A stretch of 33,174 nucleotides of DNA. It comes from Rhodocyclaceae bacterium (GTDB lineage Bacteria > Pseudomonadota > Gammaproteobacteria > Burkholderiales > Rhodocyclaceae). The notes under the pieces were generated by a model. The model was not told where the DNA came from, searched no databases, and worked only from the letters and a program-made list of their open reading frames with translations. Numbering within the stretch: the first letter of the stretch is position 1; every line of letters begins with the position of its first letter. The stretch is taken from positions 1-33,174 of the forward strand of contig JANJTW010000113.1 in the NCBI GenBank assembly GCA_024710925.1, given 5' to 3'. Below are positions 15,547-22,435 of the stretch, one piece after another. A program made the translations under genes and the position numbers.

Positions 15547-15869
15547 GCACCGCCGCCCCGCGCAAGCGCCTGCGCCTCTACTCGCGGCTCGACGCGCGCT
15601 TCGACGATCGCGACGAGGACCCGCGCGCCAGCCTGGTGAACCTGGTCGACGTGATGCTGGTCTTCGCCTGCGGCCTGCTCGCCGCGCTCGCCGCCGGCAG
15701 CCAGGCCGCGCTGAAGCAGCCGGTGCCGGTCGAGAAGGGGCGCGAAGTGGAGCGTCCGGCGGCCGGCGCGCAACAGGCCGGCGCCGGCTACGATCGTGTT
15801 GGCGAGGTATTCCGCGATCCGAAGACCGGCAAGCTGATCCTGATCGAGCCGGCGGGGAGCAGCGAGTAG
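15543..15869 (+). CDS. ExbD/TolR-like small membrane protein (DUF2149 type)
   Basis: This is a 108-aa protein with a basic cytoplasmic N-terminus, one membrane segment (about 32-52) and a periplasmic tail ending GEVFRDPKTGKLILIE. The membrane segment begins SLVNLVDVMLVFACG. Asp36 falls where ExbD and TolR carry the essential proton-carrying aspartate (LVDVMLV-type motif). I judge it to be of the DUF2149 family, which is known beside MotA/TolQ/ExbB-type proteins. It overlaps the previous gene by ATGA and is the last gene of the corrinoid operon. It likely forms the second half of a proton channel with its neighbour. Confidence 0.85.
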   Translation: MSTAAPRKRLRLYSRLDARFDDRDEDPRASLVNLVDVMLVFACGLLAALAAGSQAALKQPVPVEKGREVERPAAGAQQAGAGYDRVGEVFRDPKTGKLILIEPAGSSE

Positions 15870-15917
15870 GGGGCGGGACCGTTGGCCGCCGGGGGGCTGG
15901 CTGACCGGTGCCGGGCG

Positions 15918-16592
15918 TCAGCGATCCGTTGGTGCCCCGTCGCCGCAGGCCGCGTCGCACAGCTCGTAGGTCGTCAGGCAGGCGGCGCAGGCGTCGCCGC
16001 GGCACGACTTCTGGCAGCGCCACAGGCGGTCGGCGCAGCCGCGCACGCAGTCGTTGCGGGCGAGGTCCCGTGCCGACGGTGTGTCGGCGAGCGGCAGGTG
16101 CAGCACGCCGCGGCCGGCCGGCGGGCAGGTGCTCAGTGCGAACTCGCGCGGCGGGCCGGGCAGGCGGCGCCAGTCGGCGTCGCCGAGCGCGGCCAATTCG
16201 GCCTGCAGTCCGGGCAGTTCGTCGCGTCGCAGCAGGCCGCCGGCGAGCAGCGCGGCGACGCCGCTGCAGTCGGCCCGGCGGGCGCTTTCGGTGGACGCTT
16301 CGCCGGCATCTTCGGCCTCGCCGGCGCGCGCGCACTGGGCGGCGTAGAAGAACAGGCGGGCGGCGGCCGACAGCCGCGGCAGCGCCTCGGGGTTGTAGCG
16401 GATCGTCGCCCGGCCGTCCTCGACGACCGTCCGCACCAGCAGCGGCTGGCCGTAGTCGGCCGCCGTCGGCACGCTCCGGCCGCGCGCGTCGACGCAGCTT
16501 TCGAGGCGCAGCAATTCGTCGTCGGCGCGTGCGCCGATGGCCAGCAGCGACAGCACCGCCGCCAGCATTCCGAACCATTTTCCGCTGCCCAT
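15918..16592 (-). CDS. Secreted cysteine-rich protein of unknown function
   Basis: I do not recognise this 224-aa protein. It has a signal peptide (1-22, ending GARA). Twelve Cys lie in the mature part, eight of them packed near the C-terminus (C182, C186, C193, C197, C202, C205, C212, C216). The cluster reads as two similar halves, C-x3-C-x6-C-x3-C and C-x2-C-x6-C-x3-C, which resembles a twin-CxxxC helical hairpin held by disulfides, or a metal site. The start at 16592 has SD GGGAGG about 7 nt upstream. It converges on the ExbD-like gene (48-bp gap) and is divergent from cobB. A role in cobalt or corrinoid handling is only suggested by position. Confidence 0.75.
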   Translation of the reverse strand: MGSGKWFGMLAAVLSLLAIGARADDELLRLESCVDARGRSVPTAADYGQPLLVRTVVEDGRATIRYNPEALPRLSAAARLFFYAAQCARAGEAEDAGEASTESARRADCSGVAALLAGGLLRRDELPGLQAELAALGDADWRRLPGPPREFALSTCPPAGRGVLHLPLADTPSARDLARNDCVRGCADRLWRCQKSCRGDACAACLTTYELCDAACGDGAPTDR

Positions 16593-16684
16593 CGCATTTT
16601 CCTCCCTGATACGCACGATACCGACATTACGCCAAAACGCCGCCGGCTTGAATGCCCGGCTTGCCGTCGCGGCGTGCCGAAACC

Positions 16685-16693
16685 TGCTATAAA
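16685..16693 (+). promoter_or_regulatory. Extended -10 promoter candidate for cobB
   Basis: TGCTATAAA is an extended -10 element (TG-n-TATAAA) 33 bp upstream of the cobB ATG. No -35 is properly spaced, as is usual for extended -10 promoters. I see no B12 box in the 133 bp between the Cys-rich gene and cobB, so cobB does not seem to have its own riboswitch. Confidence 0.4.
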
Positions 16694-16725
16694 CCCCGTC
16701 CAGTCCTCGTAGCCCGTCCTTCGCC

Positions 16726-18015
16726 ATGAAACGTTCCTGCCCCGCCCTGATCGTCGCCGCGCCCGCCACCGGCCAGGGCAAGACCACCGTCGTCGCCGCG
16801 CTGGCGCGGCTGCACGCCCGTCAGGGGCGCCGGGTGCGCGTCTTCAAGTGCGGCCCCGATTTCCTCGACCCGCAGATCCACGCGGTGGCGAGCGGCGCGC
16901 CGTGCCAGAACATCGACCTGTGGATGTGCGGCGAGGTCGACGCGCGCTGGCGGCTGGCCGAGGCGGCGCGGGACGCCGACCTGATCCTGATCGAGGGCGT
17001 CATGGGCCTGTTCGACGGCGAGCCGCCGGCGGCCGAGCTGGCGACGCGGCTGGGCATCCCGATCCTGACCGTGATCGACGGCGCGGCGATGGCGACGAGC
17101 TTCGGCGCCATCGCCTACGGGTTGAAGCACTACCGGCCGGGCACGCCGTTGGAAGCGGCCTTCGCCAACCGCGTCGGCAGCGACTATCACGCCGAGCTGC
17201 TGAAGAAGAGCCTGCCGGCAGACATCCGCTGGATGGGCCATCTGCCACGCGACGACTTCGCGGCGATGCCCGAACGCCACCTCGGCCTGTTGCCCGCCGC
17301 CGAAATCGCCGACCTGTCGGCGCGGCTGGACCGCATGGCCGATGCGCTGGCGAAGACCGACGCCGCCCTGCTGCCACCGCCGGTCGACTTTGCCGCCGCC
17401 GAACGTCCGCCGCTGCCGCCGCTGCTCGCCGGCCGGACGATCGCCGTCGCCCGCGACGCCGCCTTCTGCTTCCTCTACCCGGCCAATCTCGACTGCCTTG
17501 AAGCAATGGGAGCGACGCTGACCTTCTTCTCGCCGCTCGCCGACGCCGCGCTGCCGGCCTGCGACGCGGTCTGGCTGCCCGGCGGCTATCCCGAGCTGCA
17601 CGGCGCGCAACTCGCCGCCAACCGGCCGCTGTGGGATTCGCTCGCCGCCCATGTCGCCGCCGGCAAACCGGCGCTCGCCGAATGCGGCGGCATGATGGCG
17701 CTGTTCGAAACGCTGGCCGACGTCGACGGCAACGAGCACCGCCTCGCCGGCCTGCTGCCCGGCCGCGTCGCCATGCAGAAGAAGCTCGCCGCACTCGGCA
17801 TGCAGGAAGTCGCGCTCGATGGCGCGGCGCCGCTGCGCGGCCACACCTTCCACTACTCGCGGGCGGAATGCGCGCTGGCGCCGGCGGCGCGGGCGACGCG
17901 GAAGCAGGGGGCGAGCGAGGGCGAGCCGGTGTGGTGCGTCGGCCGGCTCACCGCCAGCTACCTGCACCTTTATTTCCCGTCGGCGCCGGCAGCCGCCGCC
18001 CGGCTGTTCGCCTGA
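16726..18015 (+). CDS. cobB: Cobyrinic / hydrogenobyrinic acid a,c-diamide synthase (CobB/CbiA)
   Basis: The enzyme amidates the a and c carboxylates of cobyrinic or hydrogenobyrinic acid, using glutamine and ATP. The 429-aa protein has an N-terminal dethiobiotin-synthetase-like ATPase domain with P-loop APATGQGKTT (12-21), then KCGPDFLDPQIH and LIEGVMGLFDG (88-98). Its C-terminal class I glutaminase domain has WLPGGYPELHG (283-293), the nucleophile C320 in LAECGGMMAL, and GHTFHYS near the end. In the aerobic pathway its product is the CobN substrate, and CobO acts soon after, so three consecutive steps sit in this window. Choice between the cobalt-free and cobalt-bearing substrate cannot be made from sequence. 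Confidence 0.95.
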   Translation: MKRSCPALIVAAPATGQGKTTVVAALARLHARQGRRVRVFKCGPDFLDPQIHAVASGAPCQNIDLWMCGEVDARWRLAEAARDADLILIEGVMGLFDGEPPAAELATRLGIPILTVIDGAAMATSFGAIAYGLKHYRPGTPLEAAFANRVGSDYHAELLKKSLPADIRWMGHLPRDDFAAMPERHLGLLPAAEIADLSARLDRMADALAKTDAALLPPPVDFAAAERPPLPPLLAGRTIAVARDAAFCFLYPANLDCLEAMGATLTFFSPLADAALPACDAVWLPGGYPELHGAQLAANRPLWDSLAAHVAAGKPALAECGGMMALFETLADVDGNEHRLAGLLPGRVAMQKKLAALGMQEVALDGAAPLRGHTFHYSRAECALAPAARATRKQGASEGEPVWCVGRLTASYLHLYFPSAPAAAARLFA

Positions 18016-18018
18016 GCG

Positions 18019-18108
18019 ATGCGCCCTGGGTATCGCGAAGAAGTCCCCTTGGGGGGCGCCTGAGTGGAGCGCAAGCTCTACGAGGAAGTATTCCCGGGGG
18101 GCGCCTGA
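18019..18108 (+). repeat. Two tandem 45-bp units, each an apparent 14-codon micro-ORF
   Basis: Immediately after cobB two 45-bp units abut (18019-18063 and 18064-18108). Unit 1 reads ATG to TGA (MRPGYREEVPLGGA); unit 2 reads GTG to TGA (MERKLYEEVFPGGA). The last 28 bp of the units (18036-18063 and 18081-18108) match at 22 of 28 positions, and both encode EEV then GGA then stop. Each also contains a small GC palindrome (CCCCTTGGGG; CCCGGG). I cannot tell whether these are translated peptides, a decayed duplication or a structural repeat. No good Shine-Dalgarno precedes unit 1. The rest of 18109-18247 shows nothing I can name. Confidence 0.5.
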
Positions 18109-18259
18109 TCGGTCGCCGCGTCGGCCGCAGCACCATTCGCGCCGCGCGTTGTCTACCGTGCAGGGCCGGCGCGCCGTGTCGAGGGTCCGTCTCGCTCCGG
18201 CGTGCCGACATGCGTCGGGGAACGGCGGCCGGCCCCGCGACAGCGGAAAGGAGGTCGCC

Positions 18260-18436
18260 ATGTTCCGACTCGAACTGACCGATCATGAACGTCAGGCGCT
18301 GACCGAGGCGCTACAGAGCTTCCTGTCCGAGTTGCGGACCGAGGTCAGTCACACCGATCGTCAGGCCTTCCGGCAGCAACTCAGGGAACGCGAGGACGTG
18401 CTGAAGGGCGTCTTTGCGCGTCTCGCCGCTTCCTGA
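18260..18436 (+). CDS. Small conserved-looking helical protein of unknown function
   Basis: This 58-aa acidic, helical protein (opening MFRLELTDHERQAL) starts at ATG 18260 behind a near-perfect Shine-Dalgarno AAGGAGG (18248-18254), 5 nt away. That strong signal argues that it is really translated. Charged heptad-like spacing suggests a helical hairpin or coiled coil. There is no signal peptide or membrane segment. I do not recognise the family. It lies 245 bp after cobB, with the tandem micro-ORFs between, and converges on a methyltransferase gene. Confidence 0.65.
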   Translation: MFRLELTDHERQALTEALQSFLSELRTEVSHTDRQAFRQQLREREDVLKGVFARLAAS

Positions 18437-18552
18437 TGGCGCCTCGGCGGAGCGGTGCAGGCAGCGGCGAACGGCGCGGCACGACGGACCGCGCGACGCC
18501 GGTGTCGCCGTAGCGCCGGCCGACCGGCGCGCGTTTCCTGTTTTTCCCGAAA

Positions 18553-19386
18553 CTACGCGAAGCGCTCGCCCAGCTCCTCCAGCCCGAAGGTGGCGAGCAG
18601 CGCGGCCAGCCGCTCGGCCGGCTTTCTCGTCGGCAGCCCCTTGTCGACGGCGACGATCAGCTCGTTCTTCAGCGAATGCTCCCAGCCGGTCAGCTCGGTC
18701 ACCGTCACGTCGTAGCCGTGCGCCTGCAGGCGCAGGCAGCGCAGCACGTTGGTCAGGTGGCTGCCGAACTCGCGCGTGTGGATCGGGTGGCGCCAGACTT
18801 CGCCGAGCGCGTCGGCCAGCGCCGTCGCCTTGTGTTTCCTGAGCGTCGCCGCGACCTCGGCCTGGCAGCACGGCACGAGCACGATGTACTTCGCCTTCTT
18901 CGCCAGTGCGAAGCGGATCGCGTCGTCGGTGGCGGTGTTGCAGGCGTGCAGCGCGGTGACGACGTCGACGCGTTCCGGCAGTTCGGGCGAGACGATCGAG
19001 TCGGCCACCGACAGGTTGAGGAACTTCATGCCGGCGAAGCCGAGGCGGCCGGCCAGTTCGCGCGAACGCGCGACCAGTTCGTCGCGCGTCTCGATTCCCC
19101 AGACGCAGGAATCCGGGCCGCCGCGCTCCTTGAAGAACAGGTCGTAGAGGATGAAGCCGAGGTAGGACTTGCCGGCGCCGTGGTCGACCAGATGGACGTC
19201 CGGGTGCGCCTGCTGTGCCTCGGCGAGCAGCGGTTCGATGAAGTTGTAGAGGTGATAGACCTGCTTCAGCTTGCGCCGGCTGTCCTGGTTCAACTGCCCG
19301 TCGCGGGTCAGGATGTGCAGTTCCTTGAGCAGCTCGACCGACTGGCCGGGGCGGATGTCGTGGGTTTTTTCCGGTTTCGCCTTCAT
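18553..19386 (-). CDS. Class I SAM-dependent methyltransferase (Methyltransf_32-like)
   Basis: This 277-aa cytoplasmic protein has a SAM-binding motif I VDHGAGKSYLGFIL (67-80), an acidic motif II in WGIETRDELV, then ALHACNTATDDAI and VLVPCCQAEV. The last two blocks are typical of the methyltransferase family that includes eukaryotic GSTCD- and Trm13-like proteins. The substrate is unknown; RNA is one possibility for the family. The start lies 1 bp after the stop of the rhodanese gene, so the two are cotranscribed and probably coupled. It converges on the 58-aa gene. Confidence 0.85.
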   Translation of the reverse strand: MKAKPEKTHDIRPGQSVELLKELHILTRDGQLNQDSRRKLKQVYHLYNFIEPLLAEAQQAHPDVHLVDHGAGKSYLGFILYDLFFKERGGPDSCVWGIETRDELVARSRELAGRLGFAGMKFLNLSVADSIVSPELPERVDVVTALHACNTATDDAIRFALAKKAKYIVLVPCCQAEVAATLRKHKATALADALGEVWRHPIHTREFGSHLTNVLRCLRLQAHGYDVTVTELTGWEHSLKNELIVAVDKGLPTRKPAERLAALLATFGLEELGERFA

Positions 19387-19387
19387 G

Positions 19388-19858
19388 TCAGCAGCGCGCC
19401 CCCGCCGGGCAGGCGGCGAGCGCCGCGGCCGCCGGCGCCAGCGGCCGCTTTTCGCCGGCCCAGGCGCGGATGCCGGCCTTCACGTTGTAGACGGTACGGT
19501 AGCCGGCCTGCTGCGAAAGCAGCTGGCTTGCCGCCTTCGTCCGGTTGCCGCTGCGGCAGATGACGATCACCGGCTGCTCCGGCGGCGCCACGCTGCGTAC
19601 CTTGTCCAGCCAGGCCGGCGCGTCGGCGCGGCCGCGCTCGTCGAAAAGGGTGATCAGGCGGCTGCCGGGAACGATTCCGGTCTCCTTCCACTCACTCTCG
19701 GTACGGATGTCGATGACCGGCACGCCGGCGGCGGCAAGCCGCGCCAGTTCGGCGTTGTCGATGTCGACCACGTCGGCGTGCGCCGGCACGGCCAGCAGCG
19801 CTGCCGCTACGGCCAGGGCGCGCGTTAATACAAGTGCATATGCAGATCGGGAAGTCAT
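19388..19858 (-). CDS. Periplasmic rhodanese-domain protein
   Basis: This is a 156-aa single-domain rhodanese with an N-terminal signal peptide (about 1-28, ending PAHA), so it should act in the periplasm. The domain shows VIDIRTESEWKETGIVPGS (48-66) and the active-site loop CRSGNRT with C101. Single-domain rhodaneses move sulfane sulfur; the physiological acceptor is unknown. ATG 19858 is preferred to an in-frame TTG at 19873. It is the first gene of a pair with the methyltransferase and is divergent from the protease gene across 66 bp. Confidence 0.88.
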   Translation of the reverse strand: MTSRSAYALVLTRALAVAAALLAVPAHADVVDIDNAELARLAAAGVPVIDIRTESEWKETGIVPGSRLITLFDERGRADAPAWLDKVRSVAPPEQPVIVICRSGNRTKAASQLLSQQAGYRTVYNVKAGIRAWAGEKRPLAPAAAALAACPAGARC

Positions 19859-19924
19859 GGCAGAATCTCGCAAAACGACGATGTCGCAATTTTAGACCGT
19901 CGCGACCCGGCCGGAGTTTAAAGC

Positions 19925-21094
19925 GTGAGTTCCGAGAATACCCTGTACGTCGTCCTCGGCGTGGCGCCCGATGCCACGCCGGAACAGATCGCCGCCGCCG
20001 CGCTGGCCCGCGAGCAGGCGCTGCGCGGCGACGCCGACGCGTTGTCGTTGCTGCGCGTGGCCGGCGCGACGCTGCGCGATCCGCAGCAGCGCGCCGCCTA
20101 CGACCGCCGGCTGGCCGAGCGCCGGGCGTTCGCCGAGGCGGCGCCGGCGGCGGTTGCCGTCATCGAGGCCGGCGACCGCCGGCCGCCGGTGCGCTGGCGC
20201 GGCTGGCTCGCCTTCGTCGCCGCCGCCGGCGGCAGCGCCGGCTACCTCCTGCTGTCGCCGCCGCCGGCCGGGCGCGTGCCGCCGCCGACGGTCGTTGTCG
20301 CGCCGGCGGTCCCCGCCCCGGCGCCCGTCGCCGAGCCGCCGGCACAGGAAGAGACCCCGCCGCCGCCGGCCGCCGGCGATGCCGCGCCGGCCGAGACGGC
20401 GGTCGAGACACCGCCGCCGCTGGCGGCGAAGGCCGCGGTCGCCGAAGCGCCGCCAGCACCGCGGCGCGGCGCCAAGCAGCCCGGCTTCGACGCCCGTTAC
20501 GTCGCCTGGTCGGTGTTCATCGTCCGCCAGCGCAACCTCACCGGCTCCGGCGTCCTCATCGGCCCGGACCGCATCCTGACCAATTGCCACGTCCTCGCCG
20601 GCGGCGCGACGAACGGCATCGTCGCCGTGCACTCGCTGACGCAGCGCGTCTTCCGTGTCGAGAAGTACGCCCGCCTCGACGGCGAGGATGCCTGCCTGCT
20701 GCTCGCGCCCGGCGCCGGCGGCGACGCCATCGCCTGGGGCAGTGCGGCGACGCTGCAGCCGGGCGACACGGTGCATGCGCTGGGGCACCCGGGCGGGTCG
20801 AGCGCCGTTTCCTGGTCCGAGGGCAGCGTCCGGCTGCGCACCGAGCGCGGCGGCGAGACCTTCATCATCTCCGACAACTACTGCCGGCCCGGCTCGTCGG
20901 GCGGGCCGCTGCTCGACGGCGAGGGGCGGCTGGTCGGCATCGTCACCGCCGTCCAGCGCTACCAGGCCCGGGGCGGCGAGCCGCCGCGCTTCGGCGCCTG
21001 CATTTCGCTCTCCGAGGCGACGGCGCGCGCGCTGCTGGCGAAACCGCTGTTCCCGATCGCGCTGGCGCCGGCGCAGTACCTGCCCGCCTACTGA
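19925..21094 (+). CDS. Membrane-anchored trypsin-like serine protease with degenerate J-domain-like N-terminus
   Basis: This 389-aa protein has four parts. Residues 5-65 look like a J domain (LYVVLGVAPDATPEQI; later LRDPQQRAAYDRRL) but lack the HPD tripeptide needed to stimulate Hsp70. Residues 91-110 are a single membrane segment. Residues 111-185 are a Pro/Ala-rich linker. Residues 190-389 are a trypsin-like domain with H222 (TNCHVLA), D256 (GEDACLLL) and S325 (CRPGSSGGPLL), a complete triad. The protease should face the periplasm with the J-like part in the cytoplasm. Start GTG 19925 has GGAG (19913-19916) 8 nt upstream. The 3' end overlaps the convergent MFS gene by 7 bp. Confidence 0.85.
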   Translation: MSSENTLYVVLGVAPDATPEQIAAAALAREQALRGDADALSLLRVAGATLRDPQQRAAYDRRLAERRAFAEAAPAAVAVIEAGDRRPPVRWRGWLAFVAAAGGSAGYLLLSPPPAGRVPPPTVVVAPAVPAPAPVAEPPAQEETPPPPAAGDAAPAETAVETPPPLAAKAAVAEAPPAPRRGAKQPGFDARYVAWSVFIVRQRNLTGSGVLIGPDRILTNCHVLAGGATNGIVAVHSLTQRVFRVEKYARLDGEDACLLLAPGAGGDAIAWGSAATLQPGDTVHALGHPGGSSAVSWSEGSVRLRTERGGETFIISDNYCRPGSSGGPLLDGEGRLVGIVTAVQRYQARGGEPPRFGACISLSEATARALLAKPLFPIALAPAQYLPAY

Positions 21095-22332
21095 CGCGGC
21101 AAGCGCTGCTGCCGCCAAGTTGCGTAAGGTCCGGCGAGCGCGACCATGCCGAGCAGCGTCCATGCCCAGCCCCAGGCCGCAGGCGTGCCGCCGCCAGCGT
21201 CGAGGGCGCAGCCGAACAGCCAGGGCGCCAGCACGCCCATGCCGAAACCGAGGATCGAGCGCACGGCGTAGGCGCCGGCCAGATGCTGCGCCGGTACCTG
21301 CTCGGTAAGGTTCGCCGAATGGATCGCCGAGTCGCCGATCGCCGTCAGGTTGAAGACCGCCGCCAGCAGCACCAGCAGCGGCAGCGGCAGCGCCATCGCC
21401 CAGCCGAAGACGAGCGCGCAGCCGAGGCTGGCGAGCGACATGGCCAGGATGACCGGCGTCCGCCCCCAGCGGTCCGACCAGCGGCCGCCGAACAGGCTGC
21501 CGACGGTGCTCGCCAGATGCGTCAGCGCCGCCAGCGCGGCGCCGGCGACGACCAGCGTCGCCGGGCCGTCGGCGTGCAGCGCTGCCGCCGCGCTGAGGAA
21601 GGCCGGCAGCCAGGCCCACAGGCCGAGCAGCTCCCAGGCGTGGAAGGTGTAGCCGAGGATCGCGTAGCGCGCCGCTTTGTGCCGCCACAACCAGCGCAGC
21701 GATGCGAGCGGGCGCAGCGGCTCGCGTCCGCCGGCGGCGGCGAGGTTTGGCGTGTCGCGCAGCGTGGCGACGGCGAGCGCCTGCCCGAACAGCGTGCCGG
21801 CGGCGGCGAGCAGGAAGCCGGCGGTCGCCCCGCCCCGTTCGGCGAGCAGCCCGGCGCCGATCAGGCCGACTGCGTAGCCGAGCGAGGCGGCGGCGATGTA
21901 GGCGCCCATCGCGCGGCCGCGTGTGGCCGGTGGGCTGCGCTCGGCGATCAGTGTCAGCCCGGGTACGTAGGAGCCGCCGGCGCACAGCCCGGCCAGGCCG
22001 TAGAGGACGAGCGCGCTGGCGTAGTCGACGGCGCCGAGCGCGAACACCAGGCTGCTGGCGCAGGCTGTCCAGCCCATGCCGAGGAAGGTGTTGCGCGCGC
22101 CGTAGCGGCCGGCGAGCAGGCTGGCGGCGACCAGCGAGACGATGTAGCCGGCGTGCCAGGCCGACTGCACCGTTCCCGCCTGGCTCGCCGACATGTTCCA
22201 GGCCGGCAGCAGCAGTGGGATCAGCGCCGCGTAGGCGGTGTTGATCAGCGAGAATCCGAGGCGGGCGAGGCACAGCCTGAGCAGCCAGCGGTCGCTGTCT
22301 CCGGCGGCCTGTTCCGGGAAATTGGGATGCAT
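21088..22332 (-). CDS. MFS transporter
   Basis: This is a 414-aa inner-membrane transporter with about twelve hydrophobic segments. The major facilitator loop motif appears between TM2 and TM3 as LLAGRYGARNTFLG, and again in the second half as LFGGRWSDRWGRTPVI. The substrate is not evident. ATG 22332 is chosen; an in-frame TTG lies 9 bp upstream. It is divergent from a LysR-type regulator 103 bp away, which probably controls it. The last 7 bp overlap the end of the convergent protease gene. Confidence 0.88.
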   Translation of the reverse strand: MHPNFPEQAAGDSDRWLLRLCLARLGFSLINTAYAALIPLLLPAWNMSASQAGTVQSAWHAGYIVSLVAASLLAGRYGARNTFLGMGWTACASSLVFALGAVDYASALVLYGLAGLCAGGSYVPGLTLIAERSPPATRGRAMGAYIAAASLGYAVGLIGAGLLAERGGATAGFLLAAAGTLFGQALAVATLRDTPNLAAAGGREPLRPLASLRWLWRHKAARYAILGYTFHAWELLGLWAWLPAFLSAAAALHADGPATLVVAGAALAALTHLASTVGSLFGGRWSDRWGRTPVILAMSLASLGCALVFGWAMALPLPLLVLLAAVFNLTAIGDSAIHSANLTEQVPAQHLAGAYAVRSILGFGMGVLAPWLFGCALDAGGGTPAAWGWAWTLLGMVALAGPYATWRQQRLPRQ

Positions 22333-22410
22333 ATGCGTCAATCGTTTGTTCTGGCTGGGCGATCATCGCGCACAGGAAACCGACGATCAAACGAAAAAAT
22401 GGCGATTTCG

Positions 22411-22427
22411 ATTGAGTAAACTACAAT
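22411..22427. promoter_or_regulatory. Candidate LysR-type operator
   Basis: ATTGAGTAAACTACAAT has ATTG/CAAT ends and fits the T-N11-A LysR box. It lies 8 bp upstream of the LysR start and within the 103-bp divergent interval with the MFS gene, where autoregulation and activation sites are expected. Confidence 0.5.
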
Positions 22428-22435
22428 CGAAAATC

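Noticed and set aside
15870-15917. Terminator between the ExbD-like gene and the convergent Cys-rich gene
   Set aside because: The 48 bp are GC-rich with partial symmetry but have no clean hairpin followed by a T-run on either strand.
16593-16725. Second cobalamin riboswitch upstream of cobB
   Set aside because: The 133-bp interval is too short for a full aptamer and has no B12-box core like CGCCACTGGGCC.
19834-22419. 861-codon plus-strand frame spanning the protease and the MFS region
   Set aside because: It crosses two genes of different orientation, is Arg-rich and shows no domain. Both real genes have strong family motifs.
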